From the NCBI GenBank assembly GCA_037389465.1, contig JAZARR010000273.1, positions 186,001 through 250,000 on the forward strand: DNA of 64,000 bases. The letters run 5' to 3'. The position numbers and the translations under genes were made by a program. Positions 1 through 9,614 of this stretch are shown one piece after another. How positions within the stretch are numbered: the stretch's first letter is position 1; each line of letters starts with the position of its first letter. The notes beneath the pieces were generated by a model. It had not been told where the DNA came from and searched no databases. It saw only the letters and a program-made list of their open reading frames with translations. This DNA is from Baylisascaris procyonis (Eukaryota > Nematoda > Chromadorea > Rhabditida > Ascarididae).

Positions 1-2
1 AT

Positions 3-308
3 TGCGCCTTTTCTCTGGTTGCCTGCATGTTTCAAACCCGTTCGCTGTTATATGCGTCGACTCTGATATATTGGTGGTTTTTCGTGTTCCTCAGTTCAGT
101 CAGCTGGTTCAGTTACCCGGTGCGGTTTGGTGCACCGTTTCAGTCACTCGACAATAAATCTTCAAGTGTTCGCCTCGTCCGCACGGCAGCAACACAACAC
201 ACTGATGCGAGAGAAGTGTGGCAAGAGTGTAATAAATGCACTTCAACGGCAACAACCACTTCATCGAGCACATGTGTTGATGATGTGAGGTTGGTGAACA
301 CTGAATAG
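3..308 (+). CDS. Hypothetical short reading frame, open to the left edge
   Basis: This frame is open from the window edge and ends at TAG 306-308. The first ATG is at 27 and gives 93 residues, but the frame is also open upstream, so the true start may lie outside the window. Residues 8-30 from that ATG are strongly hydrophobic and aromatic (LLYASTLIYWWFFVFLSSVS), which could be a signal anchor or membrane segment. The rest is Ser/Thr-rich and polar with three Cys. I recognise no family. An AATAAA lies inside it at 153-158 and another at 231-236, which fits non-coding or LTR-like sequence as well as it fits an exon. The frame continues after the TAG without another stop until 641. It is probably either a chance frame or a decayed gene. 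Confidence 0.2.
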   Translation, partial: CAFSLVACMFQTRSLLYASTLIYWWFFVFLSSVSWFSYPVRFGAPFQSLDNKSSSVRLVRTAATQHTDAREVWQECNKCTSTATTTSSSTCVDDVRLVNTE

Positions 309-641
309 ATTTCCGCTGAAAAAAATGGTTATTTGAGACTGAGAATAAATGATTTTTTGGAAAATTACGAGGTAACCGATGTTTTGAGAAGCTTTCAGAA
401 CGCTTATTTGGCTGACCTTAAATTTGCAAAAGAAACCAACCCAGCGCAGAGAAAGAAGGAAACACAGAAACACAGGGAATCGTTGGATTCTGTCGAGTTT
501 TCTCTCGTCTCTGATCGCCTACTGACTCTAGTAGCATTAAAGCAGACACATGGGGTGCTCAGTTTGGTTGCTAGAGGAAAGCGAATAGCTTGGGAAGCGA
601 TAAACATAGCCGATTACATAGAAAATGATATCCGAAGGTAA
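309..641 (+). other. Downstream continuation of the same frame after an in-frame TAG
   Basis: The frame immediately after the TAG at 306-308 stays open for 110 codons to a stop at 639-641. No in-frame ATG opens it near its start; the first usable codon would be the TTG at 333. The product is charged and helix-prone (a Lys/Glu/Arg-rich stretch near NPAQRKKETQKHRES, then a leucine-rich stretch). No domain is recognised. Because it is in phase with the preceding 93-codon frame, one interpretation is a single decayed gene interrupted by a nonsense codon. An exon without its own start codon is another, and chance is a third. Confidence 0.15.
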
Positions 642-1695
642 TCTCACCTGCAGAAACAAGGTTTTTTTAAAACTTGTCAATAACCAAATCAAAGTGGAGC
701 GCTTAAGAAAATTTCCCATAGACAAGTGGCACACCTCTGTCGGCTAATGATCATGAATCCCTTGCACATGCTAGTGTAATTATCCAAAAAAACTGAAAAT
801 AGTGAGTGAGAAATCAGTGACTTCATTAGTTCACTGAACGCTCACCTTTAGTGGGCGTGAATAATGTGGCTAAATCGGTGAAACCGCGCTTGGCTAACAA
901 CTTAGAATCTTCGGAAATTTGAACGCATATCGAGTCGTTTAAATTTACAAGATGAATTCGGTGTATTTTATTATGCTTGCATATTAAGTTGAGAGGTTTA
1001 TTAACTTGCCTATATGTCTACTGAGATATTCTCGTCATAACATTAGACGGCACCATTCACTGTGAAGTTTTAGAACTGACGGCTATGGAGCATCTTTTAA
1101 AGCACAACAATGTAATGATAGCGCTGCATGAATTATAGAATGTATGCCATTTAGCTAAAATACATCGAACTTGGCAAAGCTGTCAGCATTCTACGCATCG
1201 ATAAGCTTCGCTGAATGGCATTATTTTGCTTGCAGATGCTCGGCTTGGGTAGCTAGCGGTTTCTGCAGCAACAGTGGATATTCTGATGCAGTCAAACGTC
1301 AATATTGTCCAAAATCATGCAAATTTTGCTGATGGACTACTCTATCTCTGTGAGTTTAGCAATTTAATGAAGAAAATTCAATTAAAAGAAATCTACTTCA
1401 TCTAGAATATTCACTAAATATATTTGTTTTCTGGTCGATAATTTCTGTTCACAAGTCACCGGATTGCGCGGAACGTTCCCAAAACATTGTAATCAGCAAA
1501 AGCAACGACAGCTCTCTAACTTTGCTATGTTTCGTTAAGTCGAAAAGTTATGTCGATATGTATGAAGATGCGGATACTCGTGCATACTCATAATAGGATT
1601 TAGAATAACAGGATTTGATCATGCGACGATGCAGGAAAGGAAGAGCTGTAGGAGAGAACATAGAAGCGCTATACTTTTCACGTGAATGACAATAA
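642..1695. other. Intergenic DNA, no supported feature
   Basis: This AT-rich stretch has no reading frame of useful length on either strand, no tRNA fold that I could build and no tandem repeat. A TTTTGCTTGCAG at about 1226-1237 resembles a splice acceptor but has no exon to attach to. I see nothing else. Confidence 0.6.
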
Positions 1696-1968
1696 GTGAT
1701 AAATTACCAACGCGTGGAAAGTGTACTTAAAAATTCGTCCAGGCTGGTCAACACTCACGGTAACAGCAGTTTTGGCATGGTTGAAGTGGATGAATTGCCC
1801 TGCTTCAGGATATTCGCTTGTCTTTATATAACGCCTAATCCTTTATGCTATGGATCCAAATTATCTTTTTGCCACATGTTTCAGCAATGTTGTCTTTTAC
1901 TCAATAAAGGATTTCTTTGTTCTCCGAATTTGATTGGGAAAATCCTAGAACAAAGCAACTTTAAATGA
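1696..1968 (+). CDS. Hypothetical 90-codon reading frame
   Basis: The frame opens with GTG at 1696; the first ATG is at 1777, leaving 63 codons, and it stops at TGA 1966-1968. The translation is rich in Cys, Phe and Leu (six Cys in the second half, around CFRIFACLYITPNPLCYG and FQQCCLLLNKGFLCS). I recognise no family, see no signal peptide, and see no promoter or splice context that supports it. An AATAAA inside the frame at 1903-1908 argues mildly against coding. It is the best isolated frame in this part of the flank but is most likely a chance frame in AT-rich DNA. Confidence 0.12.
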   Translation: MINYQRVESVLKNSSRLVNTHGNSSFGMVEVDELPCFRIFACLYITPNPLCYGSKLSFCHMFQQCCLLLNKGFLCSPNLIGKILEQSNFK

Positions 1969-2441
1969 TCAAATTTCAGAGAGCGATAAATGTGCCTCGA
2001 ACTGAAAGGCGATCGACCAATAAACGCTTTCTATGAGTGATATTTTCCTCATTGTATAACAAATGAAGAAAAAGAGCAAATAAAAAAATCAACACAACTT
2101 TAAAACATACTACCGATCTATTTTTATGTCAGTGCCGATGTTGCATCGATCTGATCAAAACAACACGAACAACTAACTAATGGCGAAAAACGGGTGCTCA
2201 CGTTTTTGTCAGAAAAAGGATCAAGAGGGTCTGTGATGTTGATGCGATAGAATAGATGGGGTGAAGCTAATTGTAAACGAGTATTTCTTAGCGTTCCTCT
2301 GCGACAAGGATCGAGTTGCATGAGATTCATTGGTGCCTAAACTCAAACGAGGCGCCCGATTGAGAAAACAATGAGTGCCACCAAGTTTCTGAGCTGAATA
2401 TTCGAATGCATTTCTTATGTTCGCTAGTTCGACCAGTAATG
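1969..2441. other. Intergenic DNA, no supported feature
   Basis: AT-rich DNA with short A runs around 2064-2090. A 68-codon minus-strand frame at 2124-2330 has no recognisable product and is not called. Nothing else is visible. Confidence 0.55.
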
Positions 2442-2445
2442 TTAT

Positions 2446-2623
2446 GGGCGGCCGAGAATTGAACTCAATGAAATCTGCAACGAACTTGTTGTTGTGAAAA
2501 AGCTTGCCTTTTCGAGTTGGCCGGCATAAACCCCCAACCCCTTACCGCATTCAGCTAAAAATGCAACCAGCTGAGCTCTCGGTAGGTTGGATTCTATCTG
2601 AAAATATAGTTTGGGCGGCCGAG
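2446..2623 (+). repeat. Short direct repeat gggcggccgag, two copies 167 bp apart
   Basis: The 11-mer gggcggccgag occurs at 2446-2456 and again at 2613-2623. It is GC-rich against an AT-rich background. The intervening sequence holds a 75-codon minus-strand frame (2442-2666) with no recognised product. The pair could be chance, or the ends of an old insertion; no terminal inverted repeats or target-site duplication were found. Confidence 0.35.
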
Positions 2624-2735
2624 CAGCTAAATTGAAATGGTTGAATTGTCTGCAGCATGCACTCAAACAGGAGCGTATAACGGGCTTATTACATATTTAT
2701 TGCAATATCGCCAAGAAAAATTCTTCAAAAGTGAG

Positions 2736-2754
2736 TTTTTTTTTGGGGGGGGGG
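2736..2754 (+). repeat. T9/G10 homopolymer junction
   Basis: Nine T (2736-2744) run directly into ten G (2745-2754). Its length is likely variable and error-prone in sequencing. It sits about 155 bp before the tRNA-like fold; no functional role is visible. Confidence 0.9.
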
Positions 2755-2909
2755 ATGACGTATGATTCAGAACAGTTCGGCAAAAGGTTTATTGACAGAA
2801 AGAGCTGATGAGTGTTTTCGATAGCCAGTGGAAATCCTGTCCGCAGACTGGAGCGAACTTGGGACCCCTCGGTTGCCGGCGGACTGTTATGCATGGTTAC
2901 TGCTACAAG

Positions 2910-2980
2910 TTCTGCATAGTCCAGTGGGTCGGTGCTCGCTCGACAAACGAGAGGTCTCGGGTTCACCTTCACTTGCTGAG
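2910..2980 (+). pseudogene. tRNA-like fold: degenerate tRNA or tRNA-derived SINE head
   Basis: Numbered as a tRNA, 2910-2916 pairs with 2974-2980 as an acceptor stem (five Watson-Crick pairs, one wobble, one mismatch). tagtccagtgg at 2917-2927 fits the pol III A-box consensus TRGYNNARYGG, and the D loop reads agtgggt. The anticodon stem 2935-2938/2948-2951 has four pairs around a 7-nt loop plus one mismatched pair. aggtc at 2952-2956 is a standard 5-nt variable loop. The B box begins at 2960 (ggttcaccttc), 43 bp after the A box, the normal tRNA spacing. The T arm is decayed (only 52:62 and a wobble 53:61 remain), the B box departs from GGTTCRANNCC at three positions, and T33 is C. No CCA is present. 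The anticodon position would read GAC, which is not a normal eukaryotic Val anticodon. I infer a tRNA pseudogene or a SINE head, not a functional tRNA. Confidence 0.5.
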
Positions 2981-3052
2981 ATTTTCATATATCATAAAAA
3001 CCTCTAATCATTATCTCACCTGAGCCGGAACATAGTTTGCTTCAACAAATGG

Positions 3053-3095
3053 CAGTTAACTTCAGAACTACCAGTTAATTTCCATACCAGTTAAC
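3053..3095 (+). repeat. Three-fold short repeat cagttaa(c/t)tt
   Basis: cagttaa recurs at 3053, 3072 and 3088 (spacings 19 and 16 bp), each followed by (c/t)tt. It is a small imperfect tandem repeat in the flank, unrelated in sequence to the 17-bp array downstream. Confidence 0.55.
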
Positions 3096-3101
3096 TTTTG
3101 A

Positions 3102-3488
3102 AAAGAACAAAAACCTGTTTCAAAAGACGCTCGTATGCCCACTCAAAAATCTTGTCCTCCTAGCAACTCACTTCGGACAGCGGTGAAATTTCCACCACGG
3201 CAACGTCTTACTCTCTCTCACAGTGCCCAATATGAGAGAGCAGAACCTGCAATTTCTCAAATTAAAGTTTTCATAGAAGCAGAACTAACAAAATGTCGGA
3301 CCGAAACTTACAAACTGTCTTCATTTCACGAACTTATGCAAAATTCGCATTTATAAAGTATTTCTAAATGGGTTCTAGCTATGTCTTGTCCACCTGAACA
3401 TACATGCATCCATGTCCACTCGTGTACTGAACGAGCTGGGGCTAGGTATTTTGAAAGGATTACGAAATACTCAGGTTCAGTAGATTTA
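3102..3488. other. Last unique DNA before the array; minus-strand frames run into it from the array
   Basis: No gene is supported. A plus-strand frame from ATG 3381 runs 73 codons and stops at 3600-3602 just inside the array. All three minus-strand frames of the array continue into this flank and stop at 3326, 3460 and 3486, giving non-repetitive tails of roughly 71, 26 and 18 residues. None of these tails is recognisable. Confidence 0.55.
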
Positions 3489-3583
3489 CAGCTGAAGTGG
3501 AAACAGGGTAGAACGGAAGCGAGGCAATGGCAGGCGTACGACGGCGAAGCACTGTTGAAGACGACCGAGGGCGAAGCACTGTT
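3489..3583 (+). repeat. Degenerate left edge of the 17-bp array
   Basis: Recognisable but decayed units precede the regular array: gctgaagtgg near 3491-3500, gaagcgaggcaatgg at 3516-3530, and gacggcgaagcactgtt at 3540-3556, which is a full 17-mer with two differences from unit B. Next comes a 27-bp irregular piece at 3557-3583 (gaagacgac plus cgagggcgaagcactgtt). Regular 17-mers begin at 3584. A gradient of decay at the edge of a tandem array is the usual pattern, because edge units escape homogenisation. Confidence 0.6.
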
Positions 3584-6500
3584 GAAGGTGAGGCGCTGTT
3601 GAAGACGACGCACTGTTGAAGGTGAGACACTCTTGAAGGCGACGCACTGTTGAAGGTGAGGCGGTGCTGAAGACGACGCACTGTTGAAGGTGAGGCACTG
3701 TTGAAGGCGACGCACTGTTGAAGGTGAGGCACTCTTGAAGGCGACGCACTGTTGAAGGTGAGGCGCTGTTGAAGACGACGCACTGTTGAAGGTGAGGCGC
3801 TGTTGAAGACGACACACTGTTGAAGGTGAGGCACTCTTGAAGGCGACGCACTGTTGAAGGTGAGGCACTGTTGAAGGTGAGGCACTGTTGAAGGCGACGC
3901 ACTGTTGAAGGTGTGGCACTGTTGAAGGCGACGCACTGTTGAAGGTGAGGCACTATTGAAGGCGACGCACTGCTGAAGGTGAGGCACTCTTGAAGGCGAC
4001 GCACTGTTGAAGGTGAGGCGCTGTTGAAAACGACGCACTGTTGAAGGTGAGGCACTGTTGAAGGCGGCGCACTGCTGAAGGTGAGGCACTGTTGAAGGCG
4101 ACGCACTGTTGAAGGTGTGGCACTGTTGAAGGCGACGCACTGTTGAAGGTGAGGCACTATTGAAGGCGACGCACTGCTGAAGGTGAGGCACTCTTGAAGG
4201 CGACGCACTGTTGAAGGTGAGGCGCTGTTGAAAACGACGCACTGTTGAAGGTGAGGCACTGTTGAAGGCGGCGCACTGCTGAAGGTGAGGCACTGTTGAA
4301 GGCGACGCACTGCTGAAGGTGAGGCACTGTTGAAGGCGACGCGCTGTTGAAGGTGAGGCGCTGTTGAAGACGACGCACTGTTGAAGGTGAGGCACTTTTG
4401 AAGGCGACGCACTGCTGAAGGTGAGGCACTCTTGAACGCGAAGCACTGTTGAAGGTGAGGCGCTGTTGAAGACGACGCACTGTTGAAGGTGAGGCACTGT
4501 TGAAGGCGACGCACTGTTGAAGGTGAGGCACTCTTGAAGGTGACGCACTGTTGAAGGTGAACCACTCTTGAAGGCGACGCACTGTTGAAGGTGAGGCGCT
4601 GTTGAAGACGACACACTGTTGAAGGTGAGGCACTCTTGAAGGCGACGCACTGTTGAAGGTGAGGCGCTGTTGAAGACGACGCAGTGCTGAAGGTGAGGCA
4701 GTCTTGAAGGCGACGCACTGTTGAAGGTGAGGCACTGTTGAAGGTGAGGCGCTGTTGAAGGCGACTCACTGTTGAAGGTGAGGCGCTGTTGAAGACGACG
4801 CACTGTTGAAGGTGAGGCACTGTTGAAGGCGACGCGCTTTTGAAGGTGTGGCACTGTTGAAGGCGACGCACTGTTGAAGGCGAGGGACTGTTGAAGGCGA
4901 CGCACTGCTGAAGGTGAGGCACTCTTGAAGGCGACGCACTGTTGAAGGTGAGGCGCTGTTGAAGACGACGCACTGTTGAAGGTGAGGCGCTGTTGAAGAC
5001 GACGCACTGTTGAAGGTGAGTCACTGTTGAAGACGACGCACTGTTGAAGGTGAGACACTCTTGAAGGCGACGCACTGTTGAAGGTGAGGCGCTGCTGAAG
5101 ACGACGCACTGTTGAAGGTGAGGCACTGTTGAAGGCGACGACCTGTTGAAGGTGAGGCACTCTTGAAGGCGACGCACTGTTGAAGGTGAGGCACTGTTGA
5201 AGGCGACGACCTGTTGAAGGTGAGGCACTCTTGAAGGCGACGCACTGTTGAAGGTGAGGCGCTGTTGAAGACGACGCACTGTTGAAGGTGAGGCGCTGTT
5301 GAACACGACACACTGTTGAAGGTGAGGCACTCTTGAAGGCGACGCACTGTTGAAGGTGAGGCACTGTTGAAGGCGACGACCTGTTGAAGGTGAGGCACTC
5401 TTGAAGGCGACGCACTGTTGAAGGTGAGGCGCTGTTGAAGACGACGCACTGTTGAAGGTGAGGCGCTGTTGAACACGACACACTGTTGAAGGTGAGGCAC
5501 TCTTGAAGGCGACGCACTGTTGAAGGTGAGGCGCTGTTGAAGACGACGCACTGTTGAAGGTGAGGCACTGTTGAAGGTGAGGCACTGTTGAAGGCGACGC
5601 GCTGTTGAAGGTGTGGCACTGTTGAAGGCGACGCACTGTTGAAGGTGAGGCACTATTCAAGGCGACGCACTGCTGAAGGTGAGGCACTCTTGAAGGCGAC
5701 GCACTGTTGAAGGTGAGGCGCTGTTGAAAACGACGCACTGTTGAAGGTGAGGCACTGTTGAAGGCGACGCACTGCTGAAGGTGAGGCACTGTTGAAGGCG
5801 ACGCACTGCTGAAGGTGAGGCACTGTTGAAGGCGACGCGCTGTTGAAGGTGAGGCGCTGTTGAAGACGACGCACTGTGGAAGGTGAGGCACTGTTGAAGG
5901 CGACGCACTGCTGAAGGTGAGGCACTCTTGAAGGCGACGCACTGTTGAAGGTGAGGCGCTGTTGAAGACGACGCACTGTTGAAGGTGAGGCACTGTTGAA
6001 GGCGACGCGCTGTTGAAGGTGAGGCACTCTTGAAGGCGACGCACTGTTGAGGGTGAGGCGCTGTTGAAGACGACGCGCTGTTGAAGGTGAGGCACTGTTG
6101 AAGGCGACGCACTGCTGAAGGTGAGGCAGTCTTGAAGGCGACGCACTGTTGAAGGTGAGGCGCTGTTGAAAACGACGCACTGTTGAAGGTGAGGCACTGT
6201 TGAAGGCGACGCACTGCTGAAGGTGAGGCACTGTTGAAGGCGACGCGCTGTTGAAGGTGAGGCGCTGTTGAAGACGACGCACTGTTGAAGGTGAGGCACT
6301 TTTGAAGGCGACGCACTGCTGAAGGTGAGGCACTCTTGAAGGCGACGCACTGTTGAAGGTGAGGCACTATTGAAGGCGACGCACTGCTGAAGGTGAGGCA
6401 CTCTTGAAGGCGACGCACTGTTGAAGGTGAGGCGCTGTTGAAAACGACGCACTGTTGAAGGTGAGGCACTGTTGAAGGCGACGCACTGCTGAAGGTGAGG

Positions 6501-9500
6501 CACTGTTGAAGGCGACGCGCTGTTGAAGGTGAGGCGCTGTTGAAGACGACGCACTGTTGAAGGTGAGGCACTGTTGAAGGCGACGCACTGCTGAAGGTGA
6601 GGCACTCTTGAAGGCGACGCGCTCTTGAAGGTGAGGCGCTGTTGAAGACGACGCACTGTTGAAGGTGAGGCACTGTTGAAGGCGACGCACTGCTGAAGGT
6701 GAGGCACTGTTGAAGGCGACGCGCTGTTGAAGGTGAGGCGCTGTTGAAGACGACGCACTCTTGAAGGTGAGGCACTGTTGAAGGCGACGCACTGTTGAAG
6801 GTGAGGCACTCTTGAAGGCGACGCACTGTTGAAGGTGAGGCGCTGTTGAAGACGACGCGCTGTTGAAGGTGAGGCACTGTTGAAGGCGACGCGCTGTTGA
6901 AGGTGAGGCACTCTTGAAGGCGACGCACTGTTGAAGGTGAGGCGCTGTTGAAGACGACGCGCTGCTGAAGGTGAGGCAGTCTTGAAGGCGACGCACTGTT
7001 GAAGGTGAGGCGCTGTTGAAAACGACGCACTGTTGAAGGTGAGGCACTGTTGAAGGCGACGCACTGCTGAAGGTGAGGCACTGTTGAAGGCGACGCGCTG
7101 TTGAAGGTGAGGCGCTGTTGAAGACGACGCACTGTTGAAGGTGAGGCACTTTTGAAGGCGACGCACTGCTGAAGGTGAGGCACTCTTGAAGGCGACGCAC
7201 TGTTGAAGGTGAGGCACTATTGAAGGCGACGCACTGCTGAAGGTGAGGCACTCTTGAAGGCGACGCACTGTTGAAGGTGAGGCGCTGTTGAAAACGACGC
7301 ACTGTTGAAGGTGAGGCGCTGTTGAAAACGACGCACTGTTGAAGGTGAGGCACTGTTGAAGGCGACGCACTGCTGAAGGTGAGGCACTGTTGAAGGCGAC
7401 GCGCTGTTGAAGGTGAGGCACTGTTGAAGACGACGCACTGCTGAAGGTGACGCACTCTTGAAGGCGACGCACTGTTGAAGGTGAGGCGCTGTTGAAGACG
7501 ACGCACTGTTGAAGGTGAGGCACTGTTGAAGGCGACGCACTGTTGAAGGTGAGGCACTCTTGAAGGCGACGCACTGTTGAAGGTGAGGCGCTGTTGAAGA
7601 CGACGCGCTGTTGAAGGTGAGGCACTGTTGAAGGCGACGCACTGTTGAAGGTGAGGCAGTCTTGAAGGCGACGCACTGTTGAAGGTGAGGCGCTGTTGAA
7701 GGCGACGCACTGTTGAAGGTGAGGCGCTGTTGAAGACGACGCACTGTTGAAGGTGAGGCGCTGTTGAAGACGACGCACTGTTGAAGGCGACGACCTGTTG
7801 AAGGCGACGCACTGCTGAAGGTGAGGCACTCTTGAAGGCGACGCACTGTTGAAGGTGAGGCGCTGTTGAAGACGACGCGCTGTTGAAGGTGAGGCACTGT
7901 TGAAGGCGACGCACTGCTGAAGGTGAGGCAGTCTTGAAGGCGACGCACTGTTGAAGGTGAGGCGCTGTTGAAAACGACGCACTGTTGAAGGTGAGGCACT
8001 GTTGAAGGCGACGCACTGCTGAAGGTGAGGCACTGTTGAAGGCGACGCGCTGTTGAAGGTGAGGCGCTGTTGAAGACGACGCACTGTTGAAGGTGAGGCA
8101 CTTTTGAAGGCGACGCACTGCTGAAGGTGAGGCACTCTTGAAGGCGACGCACTGTTAAAGGTGAGGCGCTGTTGAAGACGACGCACTGTTGAAGGTGAGG
8201 CACTGTTGAAGGCGACGCACTGCTGAAGGTGAGGCACTCTTGAAGGCGACGCACTGTTGAAGGTGAGGCGCTGTTGAAGACGACGCACTGTTGAAGGTGA
8301 GGCACTGTTGAAGGCGACGCACTGCTGAAGGTGAGGCAGTCTTGAAGGCGACGCACTGTTGAAGGTGAGGCGCTGTTGAAGGCGACGCACTGTTGAAGGT
8401 GAGGTGCTGTTGAAGACGACGCACTGTTGAAGGTGAGGCGCTGTTGAAGACGACGCACTGTTGAAGGTGAGGCACTGTTGAAGGTGAGGCACTGTTGAAG
8501 GCGACGCACTGTTGAAGGTGAGGCCCTGTTGAAGACGACGCACTGTTGAAGGTGTGGCGCTGTTGAAGGCGACGCGCTTTTGAAGGTGTGGCACTGTTGA
8601 AGGCGACGCACTGTTGAAGGCGAGGGACTGTTGAAGGCGACGCACTGCTGAAGGTGAGGCACTCTTGAAGGCGACGCACTGTTGAAGGTGAGGCGCTGTT
8701 GAAGACGACGCACTGTTGAAGGTGAGGCGCTGTTGAAGACGACGCACTGTTGAAGGTGAGGCACTGTTGAAGGCGACGCACTGCTGAAGGTGAGGCGCTG
8801 TTGAAGACGACGCACTGTTGAAGGTGAGGCGCTGTTGAAGACGACGCACTGTTGAAGGTGAGGCACTGTTGAAGGTGAGGCACTGTTGAAGGTGAGGCAC
8901 TGTTGAAGGCGACGCACTGCTGAAGGTGAGGCACTGTGGAAGGCGACGCACTGCTGAATGTGAGGCACTCTTGAAGGGGACGCACTGTTGAAGGTGAGGC
9001 GCTGTTGAAGACGACGCACTGTTGAAGGTGAGGCGCTGTTGAAGACGACGCACTGTTGAAGGTGAGGCACTGTTGAAGGCGACGCACTGCTGAATATGAG
9101 GCACTCTTGAAGGCGACGCACTGTTGAAGGTGAGGCGCTGTTGAAGACGACGCACTGTTGAAGGTGATGCACTGTTGAAGGCGACGAACTGCTGAAGGTG
9201 AGGCACTCTTGAAGGCGACGCACTGTTGAAGGTGAGGCGCTGTTTAAGACGACGCACTGTTGAAGGTGAGGCACTGTTGAAGGTGAGGCACTGTTGAAGG
9301 TGAGGCACTGTTGAAGGCGACGCACTGCTGAAGGTGAGGCACTCTTGAAGGCGACGCACTGTTGAAGGTGAGGCGCTGTTGAAGACGACGCACTGTCGAA
9401 GGTGAGGCGCTGTTGAAGACGACGGACTGTTGAAGGTGAGGCACTGTTGAAGGCGACGCACTGTTGAAGGTGAGGCGCTGTTGAAGACGACGCACTGTTG

Positions 9501-9614
9501 AAGGTGAGGCGCTGTTGAAGGCGACGCAATGCTGAAGGTGAGGCACTCTTGAAGGCGACGCACTGTTGAAGGTGAGGCGCTGTTGAAGACGACGCACTGC
9601 TGAAGGTGAGGCAC
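3584..9614 (+). repeat. Array, heterogeneous left part with short recent duplications
   Basis: Units here carry many variants in the last five bases: ctctt, ctgct, ctatt, ctttt, ctgtg. The marker cactat occurs at 3951, 4155, 5651, 6365 and 7215, spaced 204, 1496, 714 and 850 bp, all exact multiples of 17. gaacacgaca at 5301 and 5471 marks a 170-bp (10-unit) duplication. About 335 bp at 6116-6450 is repeated without visible difference at 6966-7300 (offset 850), and part of it again from about 7918 to 8150 (offset 952 from the second copy). This points to many local unequal exchanges of whole units. Confidence 0.8.

Noticed and set aside
333..734. Minus-strand frames at 404-607 and 537-734
   Set aside because: They lie opposite the plus-strand frame at 309-641 and have no recognisable product.
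2442..2666. 75-codon minus-strand frame
   Set aside because: No recognisable product, no start context, and it overlaps a direct-repeat pair; chance frames of this size are expected in 3.5 kb.
2910..2980. Functional tRNA gene
   Set aside because: T arm is largely unpaired, position 33 is not T, the B box is degenerate and the implied anticodon GAC is not used for Val in eukaryotes.
2697..3023. Overlapping frames on both strands across the tRNA-like element
   Set aside because: They are most simply explained as chance frames in a possible repeat element; neither has a recognised domain.
3053..3095. cagttaa triplet repeat as an outlying relative of the 17-bp array
   Set aside because: Spacing is similar (19 and 16 bp) but the sequence shares nothing with gaaggtgaggcactgtt.
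3381..3602. 73-codon plus-strand frame entering the array
   Set aside because: It ends at the first in-frame TGA of the regular array and its C-terminal part is repeat-derived; no homology recognised.
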